From positions 17,494,744-17,558,743 of the forward strand of contig NC_044288.2 of NCBI RefSeq assembly GCF_004027225.2: a DNA stretch of 64,000 nt. The letters run 5' to 3'. The notes beneath the pieces are model-generated. The model did not search any database and was not told the origin of the DNA. It saw nothing but the letters and a program-made list of their open reading frames with translations. The DNA comes from Strigops habroptila (lineage: Eukaryota; Chordata; Aves; Psittaciformes; Psittacidae). This document shows, one piece after another, positions 26,306 to 37,840 of this stretch; within the stretch, counting starts at the first letter, position 1; each line of letters opens with the position of its first letter. The translations under genes and the position numbers were made by a program.

Positions 26306-29300
26306 GTACGGCAGTGGCTTGGGGGGGTGCGAAGGTGGGGTGTGGGTGAGTGTGTTCCTCACCCACCGCTTCTGGAGCGCCGGTGAAATGGAGTTATGAC
26401 AGGCGTTTTATTCCGGCGTCCGACTGTCAGGCATAAATCATCAGAGGAAATAAGAGCTCGCTTCTAATTACCTTTAAAGCCCGGCTTTGCCAAGCACGTG
26501 TTGCCCTTGCAACAGCCGCGGCCGCGCTCCGAGCGAAGCGCCTGGGCAGCCCGACCCCGGCCCGCGGAGGTGCGGGGCTGCCGAGGAGAAAGTTTCTCGG
26601 CGCAGCGTTTGAAACCGGGTCGAGGAGGGGAGGACGGGGACGGACGGGAGGGAAGGGGAAGCGGCTGGAAATGACTGGTGCTTTGCCTCCTCCGTAGGGA
26701 GTCATGCAATGATGCAACGGGCCGGGGGTTTCTCTCCTCCTCTCCCGCCCCCTGCGCTCCCTCCCCCGGGTATTATCTGCCTAGAAAAAAGAGAGCTGAG
26801 GCGTGCACTTCTCTGGATCGCTTCCCAGCCGTGCAAAGAGAGAGCGCGGGATCCAGACGCTTCCCTCCTCCCCCTCTCCCCTTTCTTTCCCCCTTTCTCC
26901 TTTTTCCCTTTTTTTCTTCCCCCCCCCCACCCCCCTTTTAACACTCTCAGTGCTGCGAGACGTGTTTAAACACACACGAGCAGGAATGCACGAATGCCCA
27001 TTAGGGACTGCCACATGTGAATCACGGCACTGTGCAGTTCTCAGCACGCTGGAGCCAGGACATGTGATCCGGCAAAGGGTTTGCATCCGGATGCCAACAC
27101 AAGCACTACAGCTGAGCTCCCAGCCCCAAAAAAAGCCCAGCTCCGCGCTTTGCAGCGCTCCACAAAGAGCTCCATCCCCCTCCATCCATCCCCCCTCGGT
27201 GCGTGTGTGTTTGCGCAGCTTTTCGCGTGTGGCCGAGACAACCCACGGAGCCGACCCCCTGTCCCTCCCCCAGCGCTGCACTTCGGGGCAGGTAGAAGGG
27301 GGGGGGGAGGGAAAAAAAAATGCAGCGGCAGTGATTTGGTTCTGAGCCGGGGGGAGGGCATGGGAACTCCCTCAGAGTCCGCATTTCCATCCGCGGCTGC
27401 TCTCTCTGCCTTGCAGCGGGTTGAAATTAGACCGAAAGTTGCTGTAAAGACTTGCAAATGGACCGCATGGTAAAGGAGGGGGGGCTGGGGATGTCTGAAC
27501 CATGCTGCGGTTCGGAGAGGGATTAGGCTGGCTCCCAAGGGCGAGCTTTAATTAAAGGTACCACTAGGGTACAGAGTACAGGAATTCTTAGCATCCTCAG
27601 TTCTGGTCTAAAAACTGCTCCTGTTTAACTTTATCCCCAGGCTTTTTCAGCAACCACCTTCCCTCTGGCAGTACTACGACATCCATTTCTTTTAATTTTT
27701 TAATTATTTTTTTTTTTTTAAGGACCAGAATGTGTCTTGTTAAGAATTAGATTTTTGGGGTTTTTTTTCTAAGTGAGTATTAGCATTTTTTTATTACAGT
27801 ATTACATAATATCTGAAAGGGCAGAATAAACATGTGTAATGGCTAGCTCCAGTACATCTATTTTATGTATTACATATATAAATATGTATTTTTTCAATTG
27901 ACTTCTGCATAGGTGAAGGCATAGTTGGACCTTTATGCAGCACTCAGTTTAAAGGACTTTATGTATCAGTGAGAGTTTTGCCATTAACTTCATAAGCATC
28001 ACCAGAGGAGAAGCCCAGTGGTCTACAAAAAACATTGTGCTAAATAGCTAGAAACTAGCTCAAAGTACCAGAAATGAGATATTTTAGCTGGCTGGGTCCT
28101 TGGCTTCTCATTTTGGCACTTGGAAGTTGATGGGGGGCTTTGTACAAGTCGGACAGCAAAAATCATGCCTGTCCTTTGCTCCTGAGGAATGCGAAAGCAT
28201 TAGACAGTTCTCAAGTGAAATAGCTTGACGTAAGTATAGTGGATTTGGCATTTACTTCTTGGATATCACTTTCATAACAAAATACACCCAAGTTTTGGCC
28301 TAATTTCCACAAAAAGTGGGCATGCTGTGAGTACAAGAGCTGTTGTTGCGTGTTTTTACTTTCGAACTGATGATGTTGGCAAAATAATTCCCTCCCCTTA
28401 CCCACCAACAGCTTCTCTGAACAGTTCTTCAAATTAACTGTAATCAATGCTCGTTGTAGCTGAAATCCAGCACTGCCTGGTTAATGCTGGCGATGTGGGA
28501 TGTGGAGTGTTTGAATGCTTTGAAAACAATTCTTGCGAGATCCGAGGCTTACATGAGATCTGCATGACATTCCTGCACAACGCTGGAAAATTTGATGCCC
28601 AGGTAACACAGTGAAATGTCCTATGTACTTGCTTGCTTCTAATATACACTCGGCATGTATGTTAGTTCCTTAACATATCTTTGCAAAAAAAAGTTAGTTA
28701 CAGAGCAAATCTACTTTTGCACATGACCTAAGAATATTTCTGTTGAAGGGTTCAGAATCAAGACCCCAGAACAGTAATAGAACAGGGGTGTGCAACCTGT
28801 CCCAAGAGACGGGCTGTCTCTAGCTACAGCTCCCTGGATCACCTCCACCTACTGTACCCAGAATAACTAAATTGGAATGCTGAACATGGTTTTCTGAAAC
28901 ATTAGGCAGCTTAAGCTTCTACACCATGTTTGTTCAAAGCCAATTCTGAAATGCAGCTTGGGCTCCCAGGTCCTTTAGACATATCAAAATATTTCCCAAT
29001 GTGCAGTTACTAAAGTTGGTTCTCAAGACTCGCACGCAACCAGTACAGGCAACCTCCTAAAGCTGCTCTATTCAAATAAGTCTTTGGTTCAAGCACGTTA
29101 AAATACGTTACTTAGATGGTATGCGGTATTAAGTTTGTCTCCTTCATTTTCTCCCCAGACCATTTATGCATCATTGAGACATCCTGTTATTATGTCTTGT
29201 AAACCTACTCTCCCATTTCAGCGTGGAGGGAAGAGAACATTACGACGGGCCAGCGGCATTTGGCTTGACCATGCAGTTTACAGTATAACTTGACTAAAAG

Positions 29301-32300
29301 CACCAGCTACATGGCACTGTTAAAAACATGCTATAAAGTAGAGCTGTCTTCAGGATTCAGCCTGTTCCATGAGACATGGTGGGACCACCCAGTAGGAAAT
29401 GCTTTTGAAGTGCTGGAGTTTTAGGCTCAAATTCTCAAGGATGCATGAAGGGTGTGGCAAGCCATTGAAATGGGAATAGTTTCTTCTGTTTCTTCAACTA
29501 AATTTCCAAGTGGCTTCCAGAAAACACTAATTTATTTTTGCACCATATTCTGTTGGTGAACAGAGTTGACCAAAGAAGTTGAGGCCTGTTGGGAGGGGAA
29601 AGAAAGGGGCCTATGAAGGCTCAGTGTAGCCATTGATGCCTATTTCCCACAATCCCTAGATGCTGTTAGTTAAATACAGCCTGTTTCACATCCAGGCTAT
29701 CTCCAGAGCAGAAGTATTAAACCCACGGAGTTTTAGTCAATATGGAGGTGACTTTAGCCTCTGCAATGACACAACATTTCATGGTTCATCTCTCTATTAC
29801 GTACAGTTATTTCAGGCTGCATTAAATGACACGACTAACATTGGCCATTTTCTGTTCTCTGCTTTCTGCTCTCCTTCCCTCACTCTGAAACCAGAGAATT
29901 GATGTCAGGTTTGGTTTATACAAGTATGTTCTTTTTTTTATCCTTATTTGCCTACCATGCTGAGCATGTTTGTTACTGAAGGGAAGAGCAAGTGCCTTTA
30001 GTATGGGGAATTGAAAGGGATGATGACTGAAGCAGTTCTTTGTGCAGCAAGAAACATTTCTGGCTTGAAACAGTTTGGGGACATCTGCTTGCAGGCCTGA
30101 GTGAATCTTAGTTAATATCAGTGGAGCTGTGCCAATATACTCCTTGGATAAAGGATAACAAGAATTTGGTCTTCACTTGTGTAAAATAGTTTGGAGCTAA
30201 TGAAGGGATGGATGCAGTGCAGGAGGCTTCCGCACACCTATTGCTCAGCAGCATAAAGGGAGTCTGAGCAGAGCTGTCAGACTGTGACAAAAGCCCTGTA
30301 TATGGCTGCTGTAGTGTCAGATAGCAAACAGAAAAGGAAGGGATGGTTTTGATGCCCTCTAAGCAATTGACTAAAGGAATCCCAAACAGTGGTTAAAGAG
30401 GTGCTACTAAAGCAGCTTTCCTGCAATTTACTATTGTAGTTTCTTGATTTGATTTTTCTTAATCTCACAATTTCTTGCAGCAAACAGGCATCCAGACACT
30501 GTAGGATTATTATTAGTGCTGATTTGAGTCCCTCCCTGAGGCAGTGGTCATAGAGAAAATACTGACAGCTGGGGAGTGGGACAAGTGCATATAGAAGGTG
30601 CATACATGTGTATGAGTTTGCAAACTAATTTTAAAAATTAAAAGAAACCCTTATTTGCAGTTACTGCATGTGTATCTGCTTGTGGTCCTGGGCACTTCAG
30701 CCATGGCAGGATGCCCTGCCCTTTCCTTTGTGTGAACCTGCTGTGCTGCCACCCCAGAAGTGAACAAAGCCAGTAACTCAAGCACTGAATCATTTCAAGG
30801 TGCTCACTTTTGTCCTTTCCCTTGTTGGGCATTCAGCTGTTGGGGCAAAGGAAACCTCAAAATACCAGTGAGGAAGCCCTGTGTGTTCAGTTCTACTGGG
30901 GGAGCAAAGCCAGGTAATTTGGCATGGTCTTTAAGGACAGAGAAACAAAGAAAAGAGGAGGGGAAAAGCTATTAAGTGATACCCTTAGCAATCTAATAAC
31001 CGTTGACATTGTCCTACAGAGGAGCAGCTGGCTGGGCATAAATCAGCTGCTGTGCTTAATGGACAAAAATACAGACCTACTCCATTTCTTTTCTTCTCAG
31101 GGAAAATCCTTCATTAAAGACGCTCTGAAGTGTAAGGCTCATGCCTTGAGGCATAAATTCAGCTGCATCAGCCGTAAGTGCCCTGCCATTAAAGAGATGG
31201 TGTTCCAGTTACAGCGGGAGTGCTACCTGAAGCATGACCTCTGCTCCGCTGCCAAGGAGAACGTCCAGGTCATTGTGGAGATGATTCACTTCAAAGACCT
31301 GCTGCAGCATGAGTAAGTGCCTCCGCGCTGGTGCAGTCAGAGGCGTGGGAGCTCCTTCCAGGAGCACGATGGTGCCAATGGGCTGTGCATCTGCCCAGGA
31401 GCTGTTTCACCTTCTTCTGGCCTTAAGCATGTCTTGTTTTCCCATGTACAAGACCAAGGTAATGCGTTCTTCACAGGGGCCTTGGAAGTCTAGTTTGTTT
31501 ACAAGGGCTAGATGTGACTGTGGAAGGAGATGAAATGGGTTGAAGTTGGACCTAGCTGTCTCCTTGGTCTTCTGGCAAATACAGTCTGCCATTTCCAGAG
31601 GCATCTCACAATGTCTCTGAGCTTTCTGAGCTCAAAGGCACTGTTCCTGACCCCAGTATCCTGTTAAAGATGACAGCTAGAGAAGAAAGGGGAAGAAGGT
31701 CTGTGCAGAGTTGTCAGCAAGATGATGATTTCTTCTTTAAATACATACTTTCAAATGTCTTGTAGCTAATTGTCCCTGAAAGAGCTGCAGTCCCCCAGGT
31801 AATCTCCCATTCATCTTATTCTGTATTAATCTCAGATGCTTTTTAATAAAACATGGAGGTGTACAAAATGAAGACACAAGTCAGATTTTGAGGCATTCAT
31901 CCCTCTGACTGGGAACACAGCTGCCCTCTGAGGAATGGCAGGCATGAATCCTATTTGGAATTGATCAAAGCTGCTACATGACAGCAACAAACCAGGCACA
32001 AGCTGTTTGTACCAACTCTTTGTGCAGAAATGCAAAAATTGGAGCCTGTTTTTCTTGCAGGTGAACATCTCACTCCCAAACAAGAAAGCTGAGCCACAGC
32101 CTGGCAACAGGCTTAACCTTAGAGCATCTTCCTACCACACCTCTATGCCTTTTTATCCCTAGCGGAATTAGCACAGAAACTCCAAATCCCAGCAGTCATG
32201 AGAGATAATTTATTTTTTCTTTCCATAATAATTTATTTTGGACTTCTAACCTTGCATTTGCATTGGGATCCAAAGGAGCTGTGGTCTAATTCCCTTACTT

Positions 32301-35300
32301 TCTGTTGAAAACCACCCTCCTAATACTTAAGCTGTAGTTGCAGAGAGACACTTCGATGCTAGTTTACTCATGCAGAATTGTTTGCTGTGATTTGTATGAG
32401 CTGAACATGGTGGCCTGAAAGCAAGGCCCTTTCCATGGGCATTCCTGATGCTGGGATGAAAGGCATGGCTAGTGGCAGATCCAGGTCTTGCCAGGGTGAA
32501 GGGCAGCATCCTGCTGGCAGGGGGAGAGGGAGAGCGGGGCTCTGTCCTGCGCAGCAGCACCTCTCTGTGGGTGCTGCTCAGACTGCGTTAGTAGGCTATA
32601 AATTGGGTGCTTGGCACCACTTAAACCCTCCCTTCCCCCCCATCATTTGGGGATGAGAAGAACTCTGAGAGCCAAAAGCCTGTCCAAAGAGGAGTAAGTC
32701 ATCCTTATTTTACAAACAGTCTAAAGCAGGAATGCTCAAAGGCAGCTGCTTATTTCTTGGAAGCTTAACTAGGGGGGGTCTTGGTTTGAGAAGAGATGGG
32801 TCATTCAGCTGAACACCTATAATTTGCATGATCTCATTTAATGCTTCTACACTTCGGCATCTCACTGAGTCGGAGTGTAGCTTTTCTATGCAGGACTCCC
32901 CAAATAGAAGTCAGCCAGCCTCCTCCCCTAAATTTAGAGGCCATCTCCGAAGCTCTTGAACTGAGGAACTTGTTCAAGATCAATAGGCAAGTGTGGCAGA
33001 GCTGGAAATAAAATCACGTCTGCTGACTTGCAGCCTTGTGCTCAGCTCAGGTACTCTGGTCAGGCCAGCTGAAATGCAGAAAGTAAAACAGTGACTGAGA
33101 AATGGGCCAGTATTAATCCACAGGGCTCTGGCAGACTGAATACCTGAAATTTTTGGCAGCTGAGCCACTTTTTAGTCATACCAGCAACCTTTTTCTTACA
33201 AAGATTTTTGTAAAGGTTATGCCAAATTTCAACAACTGATTTCTCTATTTTTTTTTCCCTTCCTTCTGCTGGATCTCTCTGTGTGCAATGTGCTCAGTTC
33301 TCTCATCTTCCGCTTTACATTTAAACCTAAGAGTGGAGAAGCAAGTGGCAGCTCTCGGGCTTGTTCTCTGACTATTTTCTTCTGACTGTTTTGTCCCGAT
33401 GAGTGTTGAGGAACGCGATCAGGGCGGTGAAGTCTCCTCCTGAGTCAGCTGTGGTGGGGTGGGGGTCAGGCTGATTTGCTATGGTGGAAGTGGTGACAGG
33501 CCCTGGCAGATCAGTCGCCGCTGCATTCCAAGTAACTTTTTCTAAGCAGCAGAAACAATCCAAACATGGGAAATATTTTGAGATAGGTGGCTCTCCAAGA
33601 TTAGTCATTCAGAATGAGTTTAAGCCGTTGGGCAAAGTAAAACCAGGGTAGCGTCAGACTATGATCATCATCTGTTGGTTTTCTTCATCTCCTCTGACAT
33701 AGTTCTTGGGAATAGATTGAGGCTGGTCCAGGGCCACCAGAGCTGGTGCCCAGAAAGTGCACCCCCAGCACCCAGTATGGCCATGACTGCTGGCCCCAGG
33801 CAGTTCTCCTCTAGCACTGTGGATGGTTCCTGCTGTGGAAGACTTTGAAGCACGTCCTTCTGGGCCTGCTAGCAGCTGAGCAGTTGTGTCAATAGACAAC
33901 ATCAATATTGACCCATAAAACTTGTGACCACAACTATTTTAAAATCGCTGCACTCGGTGACCCATGGCTGAGGAAGTGCCTGTACTCAGGCTGCGTTGTG
34001 CTGTGGGGGCACAGAGGGACGGGGAGGAAGCAGAAATGGTATTTGGCCATGGCTCATTTGGAGTCCTTGTTTGGCTGGGAAAAAGTATGTACTGAAAGCT
34101 GTACTCAACTCTGTGAGGAAATAAAGGAAAGAAAAACTTTGATGGCCCTGTTTCTTCCCACACCAAGTGGATTCCCATGTGTCTGAGCTCTGTGGAGCTA
34201 GATCCTGAGTCCAGATAGGATCTTGGTTGTGGTGGAGACCAACATGTGGTGCTCCAGGGAAAGCTAAAGATTATGAGAAAAACCAGGGAACCTCTAGTTG
34301 AGTATCTGCTTCTCCTTGCAGAGGTGAGGAAATGCCTCCTAATGTGGAATAATGATCGGTATATGCTCTGTACCAGCAGTACAGCTGGAGATAGCAGGCT
34401 GTTTGATCAAGTTGATGGCTCTAAACATGAGCAGGTTTCCTTTCTTACGTATCCTGATTAATAAAGATGAGGGGGCATGGAAAGAGAGAGTGGCAGAAGG
34501 TGTGAGATAGCAGTTCTTCCAGCTGTTCTTCCATTTGGCAACCCCATTTGCCAAGCATGTAGACCTTGTGTATTCCTGTGGTGTACTCCCAGAGTATCTC
34601 CAGTGGGAGAGCAATCAAGGCAGATCCAGCACTTGAGTGAAGCTTCATTTGACAGGATGCCATCATGTGCATTTCTCACAGCGATATGGCCGATTAGAAT
34701 ATGATATATTGCATAATAAACATATGGTGCAGAACTGCTCTACAAGCTATTTTGTAGCAGTAACTCTACCTTGCCAAGTCAGTGGGTAGCACGGGACTAA
34801 CGCTACTGAGCTGTGCTGTGCACAAGGGAGGGTAAGGCAGAGAGGCCATTGCACTTGTTTACTGGTAGATAACCTTTATATATCTTTTTGACTCTTCTCT
34901 CACTGTTTCCTTTCCCTCTAGGCCATATGTTGATCTAGTGAACATCCTGCTCACCTGTGGTGATGAGGTGAAAAAAGCAATAACAAGAAGCGTCCAGGCC
35001 CAGTGCGAACAGAACTGGGGAAGCCTCTGCTCCATCCTGAGCTTCTGCACCTCGTCTGTGCACAGTGACACCATCCTGGGTCCAGAGAAGAAGGCGGGTG
35101 AAGCCGGCAAAGCTGCTGCTGGCCGTGGGGACATGCTGGCCCACTCCGACTCCGACCATAGAGAGAGCTCGCGAGCATCCAAGGCAGAGAGAGGTACTAA
35201 GGGCCACTTGAACGCCCATGCCCGGGTGAAAGCTGGGGGCCACGGTCCCAAAGGGGTACATGGGATCATGGACCGGGCAGAAGAACTGTCCGACTTCTCT

Positions 35301-35315
35301 GACATCCGGAGGTGA
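26155..35315 (+). CDS. STC2: Stanniocalcin-2, four coding exons joined 26155-26305, 28460-28602, 31101-31312, 34922-35315
   Basis: This encodes a secreted homodimeric glycoprotein hormone-like factor. Family knowledge: STC2 binds the metalloproteinase PAPP-A covalently and blocks IGFBP cleavage, lowering free IGF; it is also induced by ER stress and hypoxia. Seen here: segments of 151, 143, 212 and 394 nt give 900 nt, 299 residues plus TGA (human 302). Residues 1-24 form a signal peptide ending AAAG before TEATHPPEG. N73-N74-S75 is the expected glycosylation sequon. Mature cysteines are at 56, 65, 70, 76, 85, 109, 120, 125, 139, 146, 181, 197, 205 and 211; C120 matches the PAPP-A-linking cysteine and C211 the dimer cysteine of human STC2. 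The protein ends SDIRR as in human. No frameshift or internal stop is present, so the gene looks functional. The start is chosen because it matches the family N-terminus MCAE and has A at -3. STC1 is excluded by the STC2-specific NPPEG/QQKGRLSLQNT-like region. Confidence 0.98.
26710..26718 (+). promoter_or_regulatory. C/EBP-ATF composite element (TGATGCAAC) in STC2 intron 1
   Basis: TGATGCAAC matches the ATF4-responsive C/EBP-ATF (CARE/AARE) consensus TGATGNAAN, about 0.7 kb after the predicted start and still in the CpG island. ATGCAA is duplicated in the overlapping context (26704-26709 and 26712-26717). STC2 induction through PERK-ATF4 is known in mammals. Any fixed 9-mer occurs by chance about once per two windows of this size, so position is the main argument. 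Confidence 0.45.
26860..26928 (+). repeat. 69-nt pure pyrimidine tract
   Basis: An unbroken C/T run with long C and T blocks in STC2 intron 1, interrupted by one A at 26929 and continuing to 26939. Such tracts can adopt triplex (H-DNA) structure and are usually unstable in length. Confidence 0.9.
28460..28602 (+). CDS. STC2: STC2 coding exon 2 (cysteine-rich, glycosylation site)
   Basis: The exon starts after TTGTAG and completes codon 51 (G|CT, Ala). It encodes AEIQHCLVNAGDVGCGVFEC and onward to GKFDAQ less its GK, carrying five cysteines (56, 65, 70, 76, 85) and the N-glycosylation sequon N73-N-S. It ends in phase 0 at CAG|GTAACA. The length of 143 nt keeps the reading frame: exons 1 and 2 together make exactly 98 codons. 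Confidence 0.97.
28603..31100 (+). other. STC2 intron 2
   Basis: A 2498-nt GT-AG intron between exons 2 and 3, with no repeat or coding exon recognised. The last roughly 175 nt are open in frame with exon 3 but precede a strong acceptor and do not match the family, so they are intronic. Confidence 0.95.
31101..31312 (+). CDS. STC2: STC2 coding exon 3 (core stanniocalcin fold, C120)
   Basis: A strong pyrimidine tract and CTCAG precede the exon. It encodes residues 99-168 and two bases of codon 169, with cysteines 109, 120, 125, 139 and 146 in the pattern KCKAHALRH...CISRKCPAI...RECYLKHDLC. C120 corresponds to the residue that makes the interchain disulfide to PAPP-A in human STC2. The donor is GA|GTAAGT, a near-consensus site. 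Confidence 0.97.
31313..34921 (+). other. STC2 intron 3
   Basis: A 3609-nt GT-AG intron, donor GTAAGT and acceptor CCCTCTAG. It contains a small imperfect hairpin at 32847-32880. No other exon or transposable element is recognisable. Confidence 0.95.
34922..35315 (+). CDS. STC2: STC2 coding exon 4 (C-terminal part and tail)
   Basis: The exon follows TTTCCCTCTAG and completes E169. It encodes PYVDLVNILLTCGDEVKKAI, cysteines 181, 197, 205 and 211 (C211 is the dimerisation cysteine by homology), then a low-complexity hydrophilic tail of about 85 residues ending ELSDFSDIRR and TGA. The tail diverges from human while both ends are conserved. Histidines are scattered singly (216, 243, 248, 264, 268, 276, 282) instead of in the HH pairs of human STC2. 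Confidence 0.97.
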
Positions 35316-37840
35316 AAAAAGGCACCAAGTCCCCGTTCCCCCATCCTCCCCCTCCACTGGAAACCTCCTCCGTTGAGTCCCATCTTCCCGTCTATGGACA
35401 TTCCAAAGCATTTCCCATTCAGAGGTCAAGCACAGGGCATTGCAAGATATATATGGACCTCGGCAACAGTGTATATAGTAGCAAAGGGAGAGCAGTGGCA
35501 ATGGGTTATAGATCCAGCAAACTCAACACTTGAGCAGCCACCAAATGTGGCAAAATGTCTCCAGCTAAATTCATTTCCCCTTTTTTATGAAATGGACGTC
35601 AGCTGAAATTTAGGATCTTGTTTGGGGTTGTTGGGTTGTTTTGAGGATTTGGGGTTTTTTTGTTGGTTTTTTTTTTTCTTGGTCCCCTTGGCTGGGGAGA
35701 AGGTTCCAAGAGGGCTCTGCCAGATTGCATGTGGCTGCTTGTGGCTTAGCACCTCCGAAGGTTTAGGGCACAGCCTTACAGCAGATGGCTGAATTCCAGG
35801 GGGATTTGGTTTCTGTCTGTGGCTGAGAACACAAGAGCTCAAGGCTCTCTATGTGACACTCTCTAATGAAATAGCTACCCCATCTCTTGCACAGGAACCG
35901 TGGGGTCTGGAGCTCCACCGCTTTCTCTTAACTAACTTCTGAGCCATTGTTCCCATCTGGGTGATGCTGCCTAGAGTCTAAGTGCCCCCTGTTTGTTTTT
36001 TAACCACTGCATAACTTGACACTTGCTAATCCAGTCACTTCAGCATATCAAAGGCGAGTAGTCAGCTTCCAGACAAGGCAATGTGACTGTTAAGACTTGC
36101 ACAGTAGGGGGGACCCCCAGGAATATGCTGGTGGACCTCTATAAAAACCCTGTGCACGTTCTCTGCTTACACCTGTCTGCTCAGTGACACAGGTCCTCCA
36201 GCCCAAGCTTAAAAGGGTGGGCATAGGCTCAGACAGTGAAGGACCCTATGTACTTGGTTCTTCTGCAGGACTGCATTGAAGGCCCATCAGAAATCTCCTT
36301 AGCAGTAGCATGGCACGGTTTGCTAGGATGTGGAGCCCCATTCTAACCTGCCTATCAGCTGTGGTTTATCCAAATGCCAAAGATAAGGAGAGGGGGTTGA
36401 CTTGGGGTTTTTTTTAATTGTCATGCAAATAATAACCACCAATCTCTGCAGAATGAGTTAGTAAAGATGAAGAGTGTCGAGAGCTTATTGTCTCTAACCA
36501 GTTTTAAATGTGAATGAGGTGTTTGAACATATCTCTCCTACCCCCTATGCAATTGTAATTCTCAGGTTGCAGATCTGCAATCCTATATCCCCAGATACTG
36601 TACTGGAAATGGAGGTTACAGCATCCACGGGGACAGAAGGGTGAGCTCCTCAGCTTCCTCTAGAGAAAAAGCAAGTTTTCTTAGAAAGTGAGAATCACAC
36701 CAGGGATTTCAGCCTTCTCATTTAGAAAGTTTGGGAGGAAAGCTGTGGGGGCAGGAAGGCAGTTCAGTAGAGACAGAACGTACCCAGTGAACTAACGTAC
36801 GTCATGTCGCATGGTGGGAAGGAGCTGTATAAACAGTAGAGGGTGTTGGAATTTGGCTACGATTTCCAACTCAGATTTTACTTACTGCTAAGTGAACACA
36901 GCTCCTAATAGCTATATTCAGGGTTTAATGCATGTATCCACCCGCAGAAGTTACAGGCATTGCTTTTAATAGGAGCCACGTAGGAAGCAAGAGAGGACAG
37001 TTAAGTCGAAAAGGTGTGTCTCTATGTGATCACCAGGTCTTTGTTTACAGACATGACCTTGATCCTGCCAGATTTTAGGTAAGTTCTGTGACAAAAAATT
37101 TCATTCAACTTAACTGGGAAGAGGTGGGATCAGGCCAGGAACTGTGGCAGTGAAGACTATGCTGACCTGAGGAGCGGAGCTCCTGGCAGTGCAAGTGCTA
37201 GCTGCCCCGTTGGGTTGTAGAACAGCTCTGCCATGGATGGGGCACCCAAGCTGTCCCACAGAGGAGCTTGCCAAGGTTGGTTTGGACCTGCCTCTAATGG
37301 CCAACTCCTCTGCTCCAAAAACTAAGTGGCTGCTGGTGGTACCATAAGAAGGTTTCTAGCGTGCCTCCATGGGTTTCCTGTGAGCGTCCTCTCCCCCTTG
37401 GTGGCATACAGCCACCATGAAGAACAAGCTCAAACCAAAAAGACAATCCAACTGTTTTATATAAAAAAAAAAAAAAAAGAAAAAGAAAAAAAAAGAAAAC
37501 AAACACAAAACAGAAACAACAACTTGCTACCAACGTAATGCTCTTGCATTGAACTAAAATAAGATCCCTCTCTCATTAGAGGTCTGATTCATCGATGGGA
37601 ACCAAACATACAGATCTACATCCTTGAATGTCTCAGTCAACGTATCACCTCAGCATGCATACAGTTTTACTTGTATTCATTCGTTCTGTGGGGAAAATTG
37701 TATATTCCCCTGGTTTAGTCAGTAAAAATTGGGGGGAGGGAGGGAAGCTGTGGGTGGGATTTTTGTATAAGGCATAATTTTTTTTCCTCTGTGTGTGAAG
37801 ATTTTATGTGTTCATCTACTGATTCCACATATGCTATTAT

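Larger units (their letters stand above)
24720..27480. promoter_or_regulatory. CpG island covering STC2 promoter, exon 1 and early intron 1
   Basis: Base composition switches abruptly from AT-rich flank to very GC- and CpG-rich sequence just after an A32 tract, and declines again in intron 1. Long accidental open frames on both strands inside it are composition effects. It contains the core promoter, ATF4-type and E-box/HIF-type motifs, a G13 run and a long pyrimidine tract. CpG-island promoters are usual for STC2. Confidence 0.9.
26306..28459 (+). other. STC2 intron 1
   Basis: This 2154-nt GT-AG intron has a CpG-rich first 1.2 kb carrying the TGATGCAAC element, a CACGTG E-box at 26495-26500 and a pyrimidine tract at 26860-26928. 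The remainder, from about 27.5 kb, is AT-rich and shows no coding signal. Confidence 0.95.

Noticed and set aside
25452..26366. 304-codon open frame on the minus strand across the STC2 promoter
   Set aside because: It lies wholly in the CpG island, where stops are rare. The translation is Pro/Arg/Gly/Ala-rich with no domain, and it overlaps the real exon 1.
30924..31316. Longer exon 3 reading upstream into intron 2
   Set aside because: The extension does not match STC2, a strong acceptor sits at 31099-31100, and splicing there preserves phase with exon 2.
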